Shown here piece after piece: positions 1-7,409 of a stretch of 13,213 bases of DNA. Made by a program: the position numbers and the translations under genes. A model generated the notes under the pieces. That model saw only the letters and a program-made list of their open reading frames with translations, was not told the DNA's origin and ran no database searches. This stretch comes from DASWRT01 sp036403035 (GTDB lineage Bacteria > Pseudomonadota > Alphaproteobacteria > ATCC43930 > CGMCC-115725): assembly GCA_036403035.1 (NCBI GenBank), contig DASWRT010000334.1, forward strand, positions 1 to 13,213. Direction: 5' to 3'. The first letter of the stretch is position 1, and the number at the start of each line of letters is the position of its first letter.

Positions 1-621
1 ATGCTCGATTTCAACATGTGGACGTTCAACAGCCGCGTCTGGCCGGGCACCGACCCGCTGGTCATACGTCAAGGCGAGCGCGTGCGAGTGCGCTTCGGCA
101 ATCTCAGCATGACCTCGCACCCGATCCATCTGCACGGCTACCACATGATCCAGACGGCGACCGATGGCGGTTGGATCGCGGACTCGGCGCGGTGGCCGAT
201 GAACTCCGTCAACGTGCCGGTCGGTACGACGGCGGCGGTCGAATGGGTCGCTGATCGGCCGGGCGACTGGGCGTTCCACTGCCATAAGAGCCATCACGCG
301 ATGAACGCGATGGCGCATGACATACCGAATCTCATGGGCGTCGATCAGAGCGGCGGCCTGGCGACGCGAATGAACGCGCTTCTGCCGCAATACATGGCGA
401 TGGGCTCCGCCGGGATGGCGGAGATGGCCGACATGCAGGGAATGCCGCTACCGCCGAATACGCTGCCGATGATGACCGGCAAGGGACCGTTCGGCGCGGC
501 CGAGATGGGCGGCATGTTCACCGTCGTGAAGGTGCGGGAGGGGCTGGCGCCCGGCGATTACCGCGATCCTGGTTGGTACAGGCACCCGCCCGGCACGGTC
601 ATGCGCGTTCTCGACGCCTAG
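1..621 (+). CDS. Multicopper oxidase, C-terminal part (5' end outside window)
   Basis: This is the last cupredoxin domain of a multicopper oxidase, a periplasmic enzyme family that oxidises Cu(I), other metals or phenols and reduces O2 to water. Both C-terminal copper signatures are present: HPIHLHG at residues 40-46 and HCHKSHHAMNAM at 93-104. The latter matches HCHxxxHxxxxM, giving type 1/3 copper ligands with Met104 as axial residue. Eleven Met residues lie between 124 and 172, as in copper-tolerance oxidases. Family members are usually over 400 residues with two N-terminal ligand motifs. The ATG at position 1 is therefore probably an internal Met and the gene starts upstream. The stop lies 13 bp before the permease start, so the two are probably co-transcribed. 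The family is clear; copper as substrate is inferred. Confidence 0.93.
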   Translation: MLDFNMWTFNSRVWPGTDPLVIRQGERVRVRFGNLSMTSHPIHLHGYHMIQTATDGGWIADSARWPMNSVNVPVGTTAAVEWVADRPGDWAFHCHKSHHAMNAMAHDIPNLMGVDQSGGLATRMNALLPQYMAMGSAGMAEMADMQGMPLPPNTLPMMTGKGPFGAAEMGGMFTVVKVREGLAPGDYRDPGWYRHPPGTVMRVLDA

Positions 622-634
622 ACAGGAGCGCACA

Positions 635-1870
635 ATGCACGGAGTCATCGCGAACGTCGGCCACGCGCTTTTCATGGCCTTCGGCATGTTCTGGAAGACC
701 GGCTGGAGCCTCGTGCTCGGCTTCACGATCTCCGCGGCGCTCCAGGCATTCGTCCCGACGGAGGCGGTGCGCCGCGTCCTCGGCCGCGACGGCGCGAAGG
801 AGATCGCGCTCGCGACGGTCGCCGGGGCGGCAAGTTCAAGCTGCTCCTATGCCTCGGCGGCGGTGAGCCGGACTCTCTTCAAGAAAGGGGCGGCGCTCGT
901 CCCGTCGCTGGCTTTCCTGTTCGCGTCGACCAACCTCGTCATCGAACTCGGCCTCATCCTTTACTTCCTGATGGGCTGGGAGTTCACCGCGGCGGAATGG
1001 ATCGGCGGCGTCGTCCTCGTCGTCATGATGACCGTGCTCGTCCGGCTGACCTATCCGAAGCGGCTCGTCGAGCAGGCGCGGCACCACCCCGAGCAGGGCA
1101 CGGGGCACGAGCATTCCGGCATGGTCGTCGAAGGGAACGGTTTCTGGGACAAGCTCAGGAAGCCGGAGGCGCGGATCCGCATCGCGCAGAACTTCGCGAT
1201 GGACTGGTCGATGCTGTGGAAGGACCTGATCGGCGGGTTCCTGATCGCCGGCTTCCTCGCGGCCTTCGTCCCGAACGGCATTTGGGAGGCGCTGTTCCTG
1301 AAAGGCGCGTCGCCTTGGGTGCAGACCCCGCTGAACGCGCTGCTTGGCCCGGTGATCGCCATCGTCACCTTCGTCTGCTCGATCGGCAACGTGCCGATGG
1401 CGGCGGTGCTGTGGGGCGCCGGGATCAGCTTCGGCGGCGTACTGTCCTTCCTCTACGCCGACCTCATCGTCCTGCCGCTGCTCGACGTCTATCGCCGCTA
1501 CTACGGCTGGCGCATGGCCGCCTACATCTTCGCCGTGTTCTACGCGACGATGGTTGTCGCCGCGCTCGTCATGGACCTCGCCTTCACTGCGCTCGGCTGG
1601 GTGCCGCAGCCGAACCCGAACATCCGGGCGGAGATGGTGGACTTCCGGGTCGACTACACGTTCTGGCTCAACATCCTGTTCGGCGCGCTCGCCGCCTATT
1701 TTGCGTACCTCAACCGGAAGCACCCGATGACGCATGATCACGGCGGCGCCGGGCACGATCATGCTTCAGCAGCGCATGACGGGCATCACGAACATGCCGC
1801 GCACCGCCGCGCGCACGCGGCACATGCTGCTCACGCGGGCGGCAAACCCGGCGGGAACGAGAGCCCGTGA
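635..1870 (+). CDS. DUF318/YraQ (ArsP_1)-type permease with His-rich C-terminus
   Basis: A 411-residue inner-membrane permease with about eight hydrophobic segments in two similar halves. Each half has a cysteine motif: SSCSYASAAV (Cys70) followed by a long hydrophobic run, and CSIGNVPMAAV (Cys248). This arrangement is typical of PF03773 permeases, some of which (ArsP) export organoarsenicals; most are uncharacterised. The loop between the halves (149-160) contains RHH and GHEH. The tail (363-400) holds 13 His residues in HDH, GHDH and GHHEH groups, suggesting metal binding. The ATG follows a GGAG ribosome-binding site at about 624-627 and lies 13 bp after the oxidase stop. Pairing with a multicopper oxidase points to metal handling. 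The transported species cannot be read from the sequence. Confidence 0.9.
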   Translation: MHGVIANVGHALFMAFGMFWKTGWSLVLGFTISAALQAFVPTEAVRRVLGRDGAKEIALATVAGAASSSCSYASAAVSRTLFKKGAALVPSLAFLFASTNLVIELGLILYFLMGWEFTAAEWIGGVVLVVMMTVLVRLTYPKRLVEQARHHPEQGTGHEHSGMVVEGNGFWDKLRKPEARIRIAQNFAMDWSMLWKDLIGGFLIAGFLAAFVPNGIWEALFLKGASPWVQTPLNALLGPVIAIVTFVCSIGNVPMAAVLWGAGISFGGVLSFLYADLIVLPLLDVYRRYYGWRMAAYIFAVFYATMVVAALVMDLAFTALGWVPQPNPNIRAEMVDFRVDYTFWLNILFGALAAYFAYLNRKHPMTHDHGGAGHDHASAAHDGHHEHAAHRRAHAAHAAHAGGKPGGNESP

Positions 1871-1984
1871 CGCATCGTCGCTGAAAAGTGCCGGCCCGGT
1901 TAGGCTGATCGGAGAAAAAACAACGTTTGAACCAACAAGATACCCCAACACCAAGGAAATCCAGGCGCGCGGCGCCCGCCCGAC

Positions 1985-2008
1985 AACCATCTTGGTGCCT
2001 TGATGGTT
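1985..2008. terminator. Possible bidirectional hairpin between convergent genes
   Basis: Perfect 7-bp inverted repeat: AACCATC at 1985-1991 and GATGGTT at 2002-2008, with a 10-nt loop. It lies in the 161-bp spacer between the permease stop and the stop of the convergent ketopantoate-reductase-type gene. No T-run follows on either strand, so intrinsic termination is uncertain. Confidence 0.35.
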
Positions 2009-2031
2009 CGACCGTATCGATTCAGTCCGCG

Positions 2032-3006
2032 TTAATTCAGCCCGGCGATCTTCGCGCGCTGGCGGACGAGGGCGAGCACGGTGTCGAGGGTGGGCGTCGG
2101 CACGCCGACGAGACGGCCCATCTCCTGGACGACGCTGACCAGCGGGTCGATCTCCATCGGCCGGCCGCGCTCAAGGTCCTGGAGCATCGAGGTCTTGTGC
2201 GCGCCGACCGCGCCGGCGCCGTTGATGCGGCGCTCGACGTCGACGCGGAAATGCACGCCGATCCGTTCGCCGATCGCCTTCGCCTCTTCCATCATCGCCT
2301 TGGCCACGGCGCGCGTGCCGGGGTCGCTCGCGATGATGTCGAGCGTCGCATGGGTCAGCGCGCTGATCGGGTTGAAGCAGAGATTGCCCCACAGCTTCAG
2401 CCAGATCTCGTCGCGGATGTTGTCGAGCACCGGCGCGCGCAGCCCGGCCGCGGTCATGATCTCGCTCAGCCGTTCGACGCGCGGCGTCCGCTCGCCGCTC
2501 GGCTCGCCGATCGGGAACTTGTCGCCGTAGATGTGCTTTATGATTCCGGGCTCGACCACCTCGGTCGCCGGATAGACGACGCAGCCGATCGCGTGCTCCG
2601 GTCCCAAGATGCTCCACTGCTTCCCGCCGGGGTCGACGCTCTCCAGCGTCGAGCCTTCCCACTGGCCGCCATGCTTGTAGAAGTACCAGTAGGGGATGCC
2701 GTTGACCGCCGTCACGATCCCGGTGTCGTTGCCGAGCAGGGGCCGCATCGAGTCCACCACGGCCGGCACGGAATGCGCCTTCAGCGCGACGATCACGTAG
2801 TCCTGCGGTCCCAGTTCGGACGGGTCGTCGGTGCAGTGCGGGTGCTCGACGCGCTCCTCGCCGTCGATCAGCAGCTTGACGCCGTTCGCGCGCATCGCGG
2901 CGAGATGGGCGCCCCGCGCGATCAGGCTGACCTCGGCGCCGGCCCGCGCGAGCTGCACGCCCATGTAGCCGCCGATCGCCCCGGCTCCGTAGATGCAGAT
3001 CTTCAT
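2032..3006 (-). CDS. Ketopantoate reductase (PanE/ApbA) family oxidoreductase
   Basis: A 324-residue NADPH-dependent dehydrogenase of the family that reduces 2-dehydropantoate to pantoate in pantothenate/CoA synthesis. The N-terminal Rossmann fold starts with GAGAIG (7-12). ALKAH (74-78) supplies the lysine next to the substrate site. NIRDEIWLKLWGNLCFNP (196-213) holds the catalytic Lys204. SMLQDLERGRPMEID (273-287) carries the conserved acidic residue Glu285. Length and order fit the family. The ATG at 3006 follows GGAGGG, a good ribosome-binding site. It is divergent from the ScfR-type regulator across 155 bp. Paralogues of this family act on other 2-oxoacids or have unknown substrates, and NGIPYWYFYKHGG (102-114) suggests one of these sub-branches, so a panE symbol is not assigned. 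Confidence 0.9.
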   Translation of the reverse strand: MKICIYGAGAIGGYMGVQLARAGAEVSLIARGAHLAAMRANGVKLLIDGEERVEHPHCTDDPSELGPQDYVIVALKAHSVPAVVDSMRPLLGNDTGIVTAVNGIPYWYFYKHGGQWEGSTLESVDPGGKQWSILGPEHAIGCVVYPATEVVEPGIIKHIYGDKFPIGEPSGERTPRVERLSEIMTAAGLRAPVLDNIRDEIWLKLWGNLCFNPISALTHATLDIIASDPGTRAVAKAMMEEAKAIGERIGVHFRVDVERRINGAGAVGAHKTSMLQDLERGRPMEIDPLVSVVQEMGRLVGVPTPTLDTVLALVRQRAKIAGLN

Positions 3007-3061
3007 GATGCCCTCCGCGCAACGAGATGCCGCGTAAATGCTCGACGCGAAGAATCGTGCC

Positions 3062-3133
3062 GTAATTTTTTACAAATGACGAACCAACTTTTCTGTAAAA
3101 TAGTAAATCTGCAAATTCTTCACTTGGTATATT
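3062..3133. promoter_or_regulatory. AT-rich divergent control region with three 8-bp phased direct repeats
   Basis: This is the only strongly AT-rich stretch between the two divergent genes. Three adjacent 8-bp units, TCTGTAAA (3092-3099), ATAGTAAA (3100-3107) and TCTGCAAA (3108-3115), share the core GTAAA or GCAAA. A further TACAAA lies at 3071-3076, next to the inverted pair GTAA (3062-3065) and TTAC (3070-3073 region). A possible -10 for the regulator gene is TATATT near 3128. Read on the minus strand the repeats are TTTGCA/TTTACA-like half-sites. From memory these resemble the TTTGCAA half-site described for ScfR-family proteins. Autoregulation by the adjacent regulator is the natural inference. 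Confidence 0.55.
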
Positions 3134-3161
3134 GTCGACCTGAAAAGACGGAGGGCGCGAC

Positions 3162-4619
3162 ATGAGCAGGAAGGCCATGCTCGGCCACAAGGTGCGGCGT
3201 CTGCGGCGCGAGTCGGGCATCAGCCAGACGCAGCTTGCCGAGCAGCTCGAGATCAGCCCGAGCTATCTCAACCTGATCGAGCACAACCAGCGTCCGGTCT
3301 CCGCCGACCTGCTGATCCGCATCGCCCGCGTGTTCGACGTCGACCTCCAGACCTTCGCCGAGGATGTCGAGGGGCGGCTCGCGGCCGATCTCCGCGAGGT
3401 CTTCGCCGATCCGCTTTTCGAGGGCGGCGGCCCCGCCCCGGCGCAGGAGATCCGCGACCTCGCGGCGAACGCGCCGACCGTCGCCCAAGCCGTCATCGAT
3501 CTCTACCGGGCCTTCCGCGAGGCGCGCGACGATCTTCGGACGCTGGCCGAGCGCATCGCCGCCGACCGCGGCGGCGACCTCGCCAGCGTGCGCGGCGCGG
3601 CGACCGACGCGTTCCCGATCGACCGCGTGCACGATTTTTTCCAGGCGCACGCCAACCATTTCCCGGCGATCGAGGAGGCGGCTGAAGCGCTGTGGCGCGA
3701 GGCCGAGCTGGAGCAGGGCGACCTGTATCGCGGCCTCGCGTCGTTCCTCCAGCGGATGCACGGCGTGCGCGCCCGCGTGATGCCGCACGACGTGATGCAG
3801 GGCGCGCTGCGGCGCTACGACCCGCACGGCAGGCGCCTGCTGCTCAACGAGATGCTGCCGGGTCCGAGCCGGACCTTCCACCTCGCGCATCAGGTGGCGC
3901 TGCTGTATGCATCGGGGCTGCTCGACCGCGTCGCCGCCGAGGACGGCAAGCTCCAGACCGACGCGGCGCGGCGGCTGTGCCGGATCGGCCTCGCCAATTA
4001 TCTCGCCGGGGCGGTGATGATGCCCTACGAGGCATTCATCCGGGCGGCGCAGTCGGTGCGCTACGACATCGCCGTCCTGCAACGCCGCTTCGACGCCAGC
4101 TTCGAGCAGGTCTGCCACCGGCTGACGAGTTTGCAGCGGCCGGGACTGCGCGGCGTGCCGTTCTCGTTCCTGCGCGTCGACAAGGCCGGCAACATCTCGA
4201 AGCGGCATAGCGGCGGCAGCCTGCATTTCGCGCGGTTCGACAGCGCGTGCCCGCGCCTCAACATCTACGACGCGTTCCGTTTTCCCGGCGTGGTGCGGAC
4301 GCAGGTCGCGATCCTGCCGGACGGCGCCACCTATCTGTGCATCGCCCGCGACGTGGTCCGTGCGGCGAGCGGCCACCGCGACCCGCCACAGCATCTCGCG
4401 ATCGGACTGGCTTGCGACATCGCGCATGCGCCGCAGCTCGTCTATGCCGACGGCATCGACCTCGGCCACGGTGCGGCGACGCCAGTCGGGCCGACCTGCC
4501 GGGTCTGCGAGCGGCTCGACTGCGCGCAGCGCGCCTTCCCGCCGATCGGGCAGCGGCTCGTGCCGAACGAGCACGTGCGCGGCCAGTCTTCCTATGTGCG
4601 GTCCGGCAACGGCGGGTGA
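3162..4619 (+). CDS. ScfR-type XRE family regulator (HTH plus degenerate ImmA/IrrE-like region)
   Basis: A 485-residue transcription factor. Residues 8-62 form an XRE/Cro-type helix-turn-helix (SQTQLAEQLEISPSYLNLIE). The middle contains an ImmA/IrrE-like segment, FHLAHQVALLYASGLL (239-254). At the place of the HExxH protease motif it reads HQVAL, so proteolysis is unlikely. The C-terminus has a CRVCERLDC cluster (446-454) followed by QRAFPPIGQRL, characteristic of the short-chain fatty acyl-CoA regulator family (RamB, PccR, MccR). Those proteins sense acyl-CoA status and control acetate, propionate or methylcitrate genes. The start follows GGAGGG at 3150-3155. It is divergent from the ketopantoate-reductase-type gene and next to phased repeats it may bind. 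Family assignment is firm; ligand and targets are inferred. Confidence 0.9.
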   Translation: MSRKAMLGHKVRRLRRESGISQTQLAEQLEISPSYLNLIEHNQRPVSADLLIRIARVFDVDLQTFAEDVEGRLAADLREVFADPLFEGGGPAPAQEIRDLAANAPTVAQAVIDLYRAFREARDDLRTLAERIAADRGGDLASVRGAATDAFPIDRVHDFFQAHANHFPAIEEAAEALWREAELEQGDLYRGLASFLQRMHGVRARVMPHDVMQGALRRYDPHGRRLLLNEMLPGPSRTFHLAHQVALLYASGLLDRVAAEDGKLQTDAARRLCRIGLANYLAGAVMMPYEAFIRAAQSVRYDIAVLQRRFDASFEQVCHRLTSLQRPGLRGVPFSFLRVDKAGNISKRHSGGSLHFARFDSACPRLNIYDAFRFPGVVRTQVAILPDGATYLCIARDVVRAASGHRDPPQHLAIGLACDIAHAPQLVYADGIDLGHGAATPVGPTCRVCERLDCAQRAFPPIGQRLVPNEHVRGQSSYVRSGNGG

Positions 4620-4641
4620 GGGCCTATCCCGGGCGGCGGAC

Positions 4642-4676
4642 GGACGGATGGACGGGCGTCCGATCGCCCGCCGTCC
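4642..4676. terminator. GC-rich hairpin between convergent scfR-type gene and wrbA
   Basis: Two-part stem: GGACGG (4642-4647) with CCGTCC (4671-4676), and inside it GGGCG (4654-4658) with CGCCC (4665-4669) around a TCCGAT loop. It lies in the 72-bp spacer between two convergent stop codons, where a shared terminator is expected. There is no U-tract. Confidence 0.4.
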
Positions 4677-4691
4677 CGAGAGAGCGGCGGA

Positions 4692-5300
4692 TCAGAGCGG
4701 ACGCGAGAGCTTCGCCGCGATCTCGGCGACGTGCTTGCCCTGGTAGCGCGCGATCTTCAACTCGTTCTCGCTCGGCCGCCGCGAGCCGTCGGCGCCGGCG
4801 AGCGTCGTCGCGCCGTACGGCGTGCCGCCGCTGACCTCGCTCATGTTGGTCAGGCCGGGCTCGGCGTAGGGCACGCCGACGATCACCATGCCCTGGTGGA
4901 GCAGGGTGGTGTGGAACGACGTGATCGTCGTCTCCTGGCCGCCATGCTGCGACGCCGTCGAGGCGAAGACGCTGCCGACCTTGCCGATTAGCGCGCCGCT
5001 CATCCAGAGGCCGCCGGTCTGGTCGAGGAAGTTGCGCATCTGCGACGCCATGTTGCCGAAGCGGGTCGGCGTGCCGAAGATGATCGCGTCGTACCCCGGA
5101 AGGTCGTCGACCTTGGCGATCGGCGCCGGCTGGTCGAGCTTCGCGCCGGCCTTGCGCGCGACCTCCTCGGGCATCAGTTCCGGCACGCGCTTCACGTCGA
5201 CGGTGGTGCCGGCGACGGATCGCGCGCCTTCGGCAACGGCCTGGGCCATCGTCTCGATATGGCCGTAGGTCGAATAATAAAGCACGAGAACCTTGGTCAT
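4692..5300 (-). CDS. wrbA: NAD(P)H:quinone oxidoreductase WrbA
   Basis: A 202-residue cytoplasmic flavodoxin-like protein that reduces quinones by two electrons with FMN, avoiding semiquinone radicals. The phosphate-binding loop YYSTYGHIETMA lies near residues 9-20. GTPTRFGNMASQMRNFLDQTGGLW and TASQHGGQETT are the WrbA flavin-site signatures. Length equals the usual 198-204 residues. An in-frame ATG at 5381 would add 27 Gly/Arg-rich residues unlike the family, so the ATG at 5300, preceded by GGAAGGGAAAG, is chosen. It is divergent from a LysR gene 148 bp away, a common arrangement for a regulator and its target, and a pirin lies beyond. Oxidative or electrophile stress induction is inferred. 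Confidence 0.96.
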   Translation of the reverse strand: MTKVLVLYYSTYGHIETMAQAVAEGARSVAGTTVDVKRVPELMPEEVARKAGAKLDQPAPIAKVDDLPGYDAIIFGTPTRFGNMASQMRNFLDQTGGLWMSGALIGKVGSVFASTASQHGGQETTITSFHTTLLHQGMVIVGVPYAEPGLTNMSEVSGGTPYGATTLAGADGSRRPSENELKIARYQGKHVAEIAAKLSRPL

Positions 5301-5392
5301 GCTGCTTTCCCTTCCGGTTCGCGGCGGCGGCCGGACAGCGCCTTGCGCCCTGCCGCCGCCGCCGCTCTTGACTGCCGACAACGTAGCGCGTT

Positions 5393-5434
5393 GAACTGCG
5401 AGGGATAATCCCGCGGCACTCGCACAGACAGTTC
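5393..5434. promoter_or_regulatory. Candidate LysR operator between wrbA and lysR
   Basis: In the 148-bp divergent spacer lies the perfect palindrome GGGATAATCCC (5402-5412). It is flanked by the inverted pair GAACTG (5393-5398) and CAGTTC (5429-5434). LysR-type regulators usually bind dyad symmetry in such spacers and control both their own gene and the divergent one. No convincing -35/-10 pair was identified for either gene. Confidence 0.35.
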
Positions 5435-5448
5435 GCGATTACGGAACA

Positions 5449-6378
5449 ATGTATCGGCTCGAAGACATCGAGACGTTCGTCCGGGTAGTGGACGCCGGCA
5501 CCCTGACGGAGGCGGCGCGGCGGCTCGGGATCTCGAAGTCGGTGGTCAGCCGGCGGCTGTCGGAACTCGAGCGGACGCTCGGCGTCCGTCTGCTGCAACG
5601 CTCGACGCGGCATCTCGGCCTCACCCATACCGGCGCCGCGTTCTACGAGCGTTGCGTCGCGATCCTCGCCGACCTCGGAGAGGCAGTCGACGCCGTCACG
5701 GAGCAGACCGGCGAACTGAAGGGACATCTGCGCCTCGCCGTGCCGGTATCCTTCGGCATCCTGCATCTCGGCTCGGCGCTCTGCGGCTTCATGCAGAAGC
5801 ACCCCGGCGTGTCGCTCGATCTCGACCTCAACGACCGGTATGTCGACCTCGTCAGCGAAGGCTACGACATGGCCGTGCGGATCGGGCGCCTTCCCGACTC
5901 GTCGCTGATCGCGCGCCGGCTCGCAACCAGCCGCCGCGTGCTGTGCTGCAGCCCGGCCTATGCCGCGCGGCGCGGTTTGCCGGAGCGGCTGGCCGATCTG
6001 GCGGGGCACGATTGCCTCACATATGCGAGCAGCACGGGGCAGCAGCTGCAATGGCAGTTCCAGAACGGAAACGAGATCGAGCGGGTGCGGGTCGACAGCC
6101 GCTTCCACGCCAACAACGGCGACGTGCTGCGCGACGCCGCCGTCGGCGGCCTGGGGATCACCGTGCTGCCGACCTTCCTCGTCGCCGACCCGATCGGGCG
6201 CGGTCAGCTCCAGATCGTGTTGCCGGACTGCGAGCCGGTGCCCGGCAACGTCTACGCCATCTACCCGCAGAACCGGCACCTGTCGGCGAAGGTGCGCGGT
6301 CTCGTCGACCACCTGCTCGCCGCCTTCGGCGATCCCCCTTATTGGGATGCCGTGCTCGGCGCGAGCCGCGCGGCTTGA
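5449..6378 (+). CDS. LysR family transcriptional regulator
   Basis: A 309-residue regulator with the standard two-domain layout. The N-terminal winged helix (about 1-60, DIETFVRVVDAGTLTEAARRLGIS then VVSRRLSELERTLGVRLLQRSTR) binds DNA. The C-terminal periplasmic-binding-like domain (about 90-295, from LRLAVPVSFGILHLG) binds an effector. EGYDMAVRIGRLPDSSLIARRLATSRRVLCCSPAYAARRG is typical of the large LTTR subgroup that often sits beside oxidoreductases for quinones and aldehydes. The ATG follows only a weak GGAA at short spacing, so expression may be low. It is divergent from wrbA and convergent with the pirin gene, separated from it by 29 bp. Control of wrbA and/or the pirin is inferred; the effector is unknown. 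Confidence 0.94.
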   Translation: MYRLEDIETFVRVVDAGTLTEAARRLGISKSVVSRRLSELERTLGVRLLQRSTRHLGLTHTGAAFYERCVAILADLGEAVDAVTEQTGELKGHLRLAVPVSFGILHLGSALCGFMQKHPGVSLDLDLNDRYVDLVSEGYDMAVRIGRLPDSSLIARRLATSRRVLCCSPAYAARRGLPERLADLAGHDCLTYASSTGQQLQWQFQNGNEIERVRVDSRFHANNGDVLRDAAVGGLGITVLPTFLVADPIGRGQLQIVLPDCEPVPGNVYAIYPQNRHLSAKVRGLVDHLLAAFGDPPYWDAVLGASRAA

Positions 6379-6407
6379 TTGCACGCGCCGCCCGCGCCGC
6401 CGCTCTG

Positions 6408-7115
6408 CTACATCGCCATGTCGAACAGCAGGATTTCGCCCGGCACCGAGCCGCTGCCGGTCAGCGTCAGCCCTTCCGCGCCGCGCACCGCCGCGCCGTC
6501 GCCGGTATGGAGGAGCTGTCCGTCGAGCACGACCTCGCCGCGTGTCACCTGAACCCATGCGCCGCGATCGGGCGTCAAAGCGTGACGAACCTCGTCGCCG
6601 GGCCGCAGCGTGGCGGCGTAGATCGCCACGTCCTGATGGACGGTCAGCGTATCCTCCCGCCCGTCGCGGCTCGCGATCAGGTGCAGGCGTCCCGGCTCCT
6701 CGGCGACGCGGAAGCGCTTTTGCTCGTAGCCCGGCGGCAACCCGGTGCTTTCCGGCTCGATCCAGATCTGCAGGAAGTGGACCGGCCGCTCGCGCGATGG
6801 ATTGAACTCGCTGTGCCGGATGCCGGTGCCGGCGCTCATCCGCTGCAACTCGCCGGGCCGGATCACCGCGCCGCTGCCGATGCTGTCCCGATGCTCCAGC
6901 TCGCCGTCGAGCACGTAGGACAGGATCTCCATGTCCGCATGACCGTGCGTCGGGAAGCCGGCGCCCGCTGCGACACGGTCCTCGTTGATGACGCGCAGCG
7001 GACCGAAGCCCATATGGCGCGGATCGTAATACTGGCCGAACGAGAAGCTGTGCCGGCTGTCCAGCCAGCCGTGCCGGGCATGGCCGCGCTCGCCGGCGGG
7101 GCGGATCGTCATCAT
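6408..7115 (-). CDS. Pirin family protein (YhaK/YhhW-like bicupin)
   Basis: A 235-residue protein of the pirin family, metal-binding double cupins; some bacterial members are quercetin dioxygenases and others act as redox-sensitive interaction partners. The start region WLDSRHSFSFGQYYDP matches the family N-terminus. The metal site is intact: THGHADMEI supplies two His, and GTGIRHSEFNP supplies a His and a Glu. HFLQIWIEP follows as in YhhW/YhaK. Length is normal (about 230-240). The frame stays open to 7211, but the ATG at 7115 is preceded by GAGGG seven bases upstream and gives the expected N-terminus MMTIRPAGERG. The second ATG at 7112 is possible. Pirins are often linked to wrbA and LysR regulators, as here. 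Its substrate is unknown. Confidence 0.94.
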   Translation of the reverse strand: MMTIRPAGERGHARHGWLDSRHSFSFGQYYDPRHMGFGPLRVINEDRVAAGAGFPTHGHADMEILSYVLDGELEHRDSIGSGAVIRPGELQRMSAGTGIRHSEFNPSRERPVHFLQIWIEPESTGLPPGYEQKRFRVAEEPGRLHLIASRDGREDTLTVHQDVAIYAATLRPGDEVRHALTPDRGAWVQVTRGEVVLDGQLLHTGDGAAVRGAEGLTLTGSGSVPGEILLFDMAM

Positions 7116-7217
7116 GGCTGTACCCTCATCTTCACCGCCGCCGACGGCTTGATTGCCTTGATGCGGCGGCTTGATTGGATTGAAAATGAGGATGCGGCGC
7201 TTGCGCGACAATCTGCT

Positions 7218-7250
7218 GTTCCCGGAACGATTTGTTGTTCCAGGAGCAAC
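7218..7250. promoter_or_regulatory. Two adjacent GTTCC-N-GGAAC-type palindromes upstream of pirin
   Basis: GTTCCCGGAAC (7218-7228) is a perfect inverted repeat with one central base. GTTGTTCCAGGAGCAAC (7234-7250) is a second with eight-base arms and one mismatch. Their centres are 19 bp apart, about two helical turns, 108-127 bp before the pirin start. This looks like a tandem operator. No regulator is recognised for it. Confidence 0.35.
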
Positions 7251-7373
7251 TATGCCTACACGGGAAAAATCACAGGCCGCCAGAAGCTGCCACGGAAGAA
7301 GCAGGCTTGCCGATCCGCGGCCGCATTACCGGAGACGAGCGGCCGGTATCGCCGCCGAGACATAGCTTCACAG

Positions 7374-7409
7374 CACGCTTAGAGCCTACTCAGATAGGCC
7401 CTAAGCGTG
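7374..7409. terminator. Long hairpin after the mucR-like stop codon
   Basis: Fifteen-base arms, CACGCTTAGAGCCTA (7374-7388) and TAGGCCCTAAGCGTG (7395-7409), pair with a single mismatch around the loop CTCAGA. It begins about 30 bp past the stop of the minus-strand regulator. Position and strength suggest a transcript 3' end or stabilising hairpin; there is no T-run on either side. Confidence 0.5.

Noticed and set aside
1927..3165. Long open frame of 412 codons on the + strand
   Set aside because: It runs antisense to the well-supported ketopantoate reductase family gene, has an Arg/Asp/His-rich shadow composition and no domain.
3120..4574. Long open frame of 484 codons on the - strand
   Set aside because: Antisense to the ScfR-type gene, with low-complexity Arg/Ala/Glu composition typical of GC-rich shadow frames.
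4624..6558. Open frame of 644 codons on the - strand across wrbA and lysR
   Set aside because: It overlaps two clear genes in other frames and has no recognisable domain.
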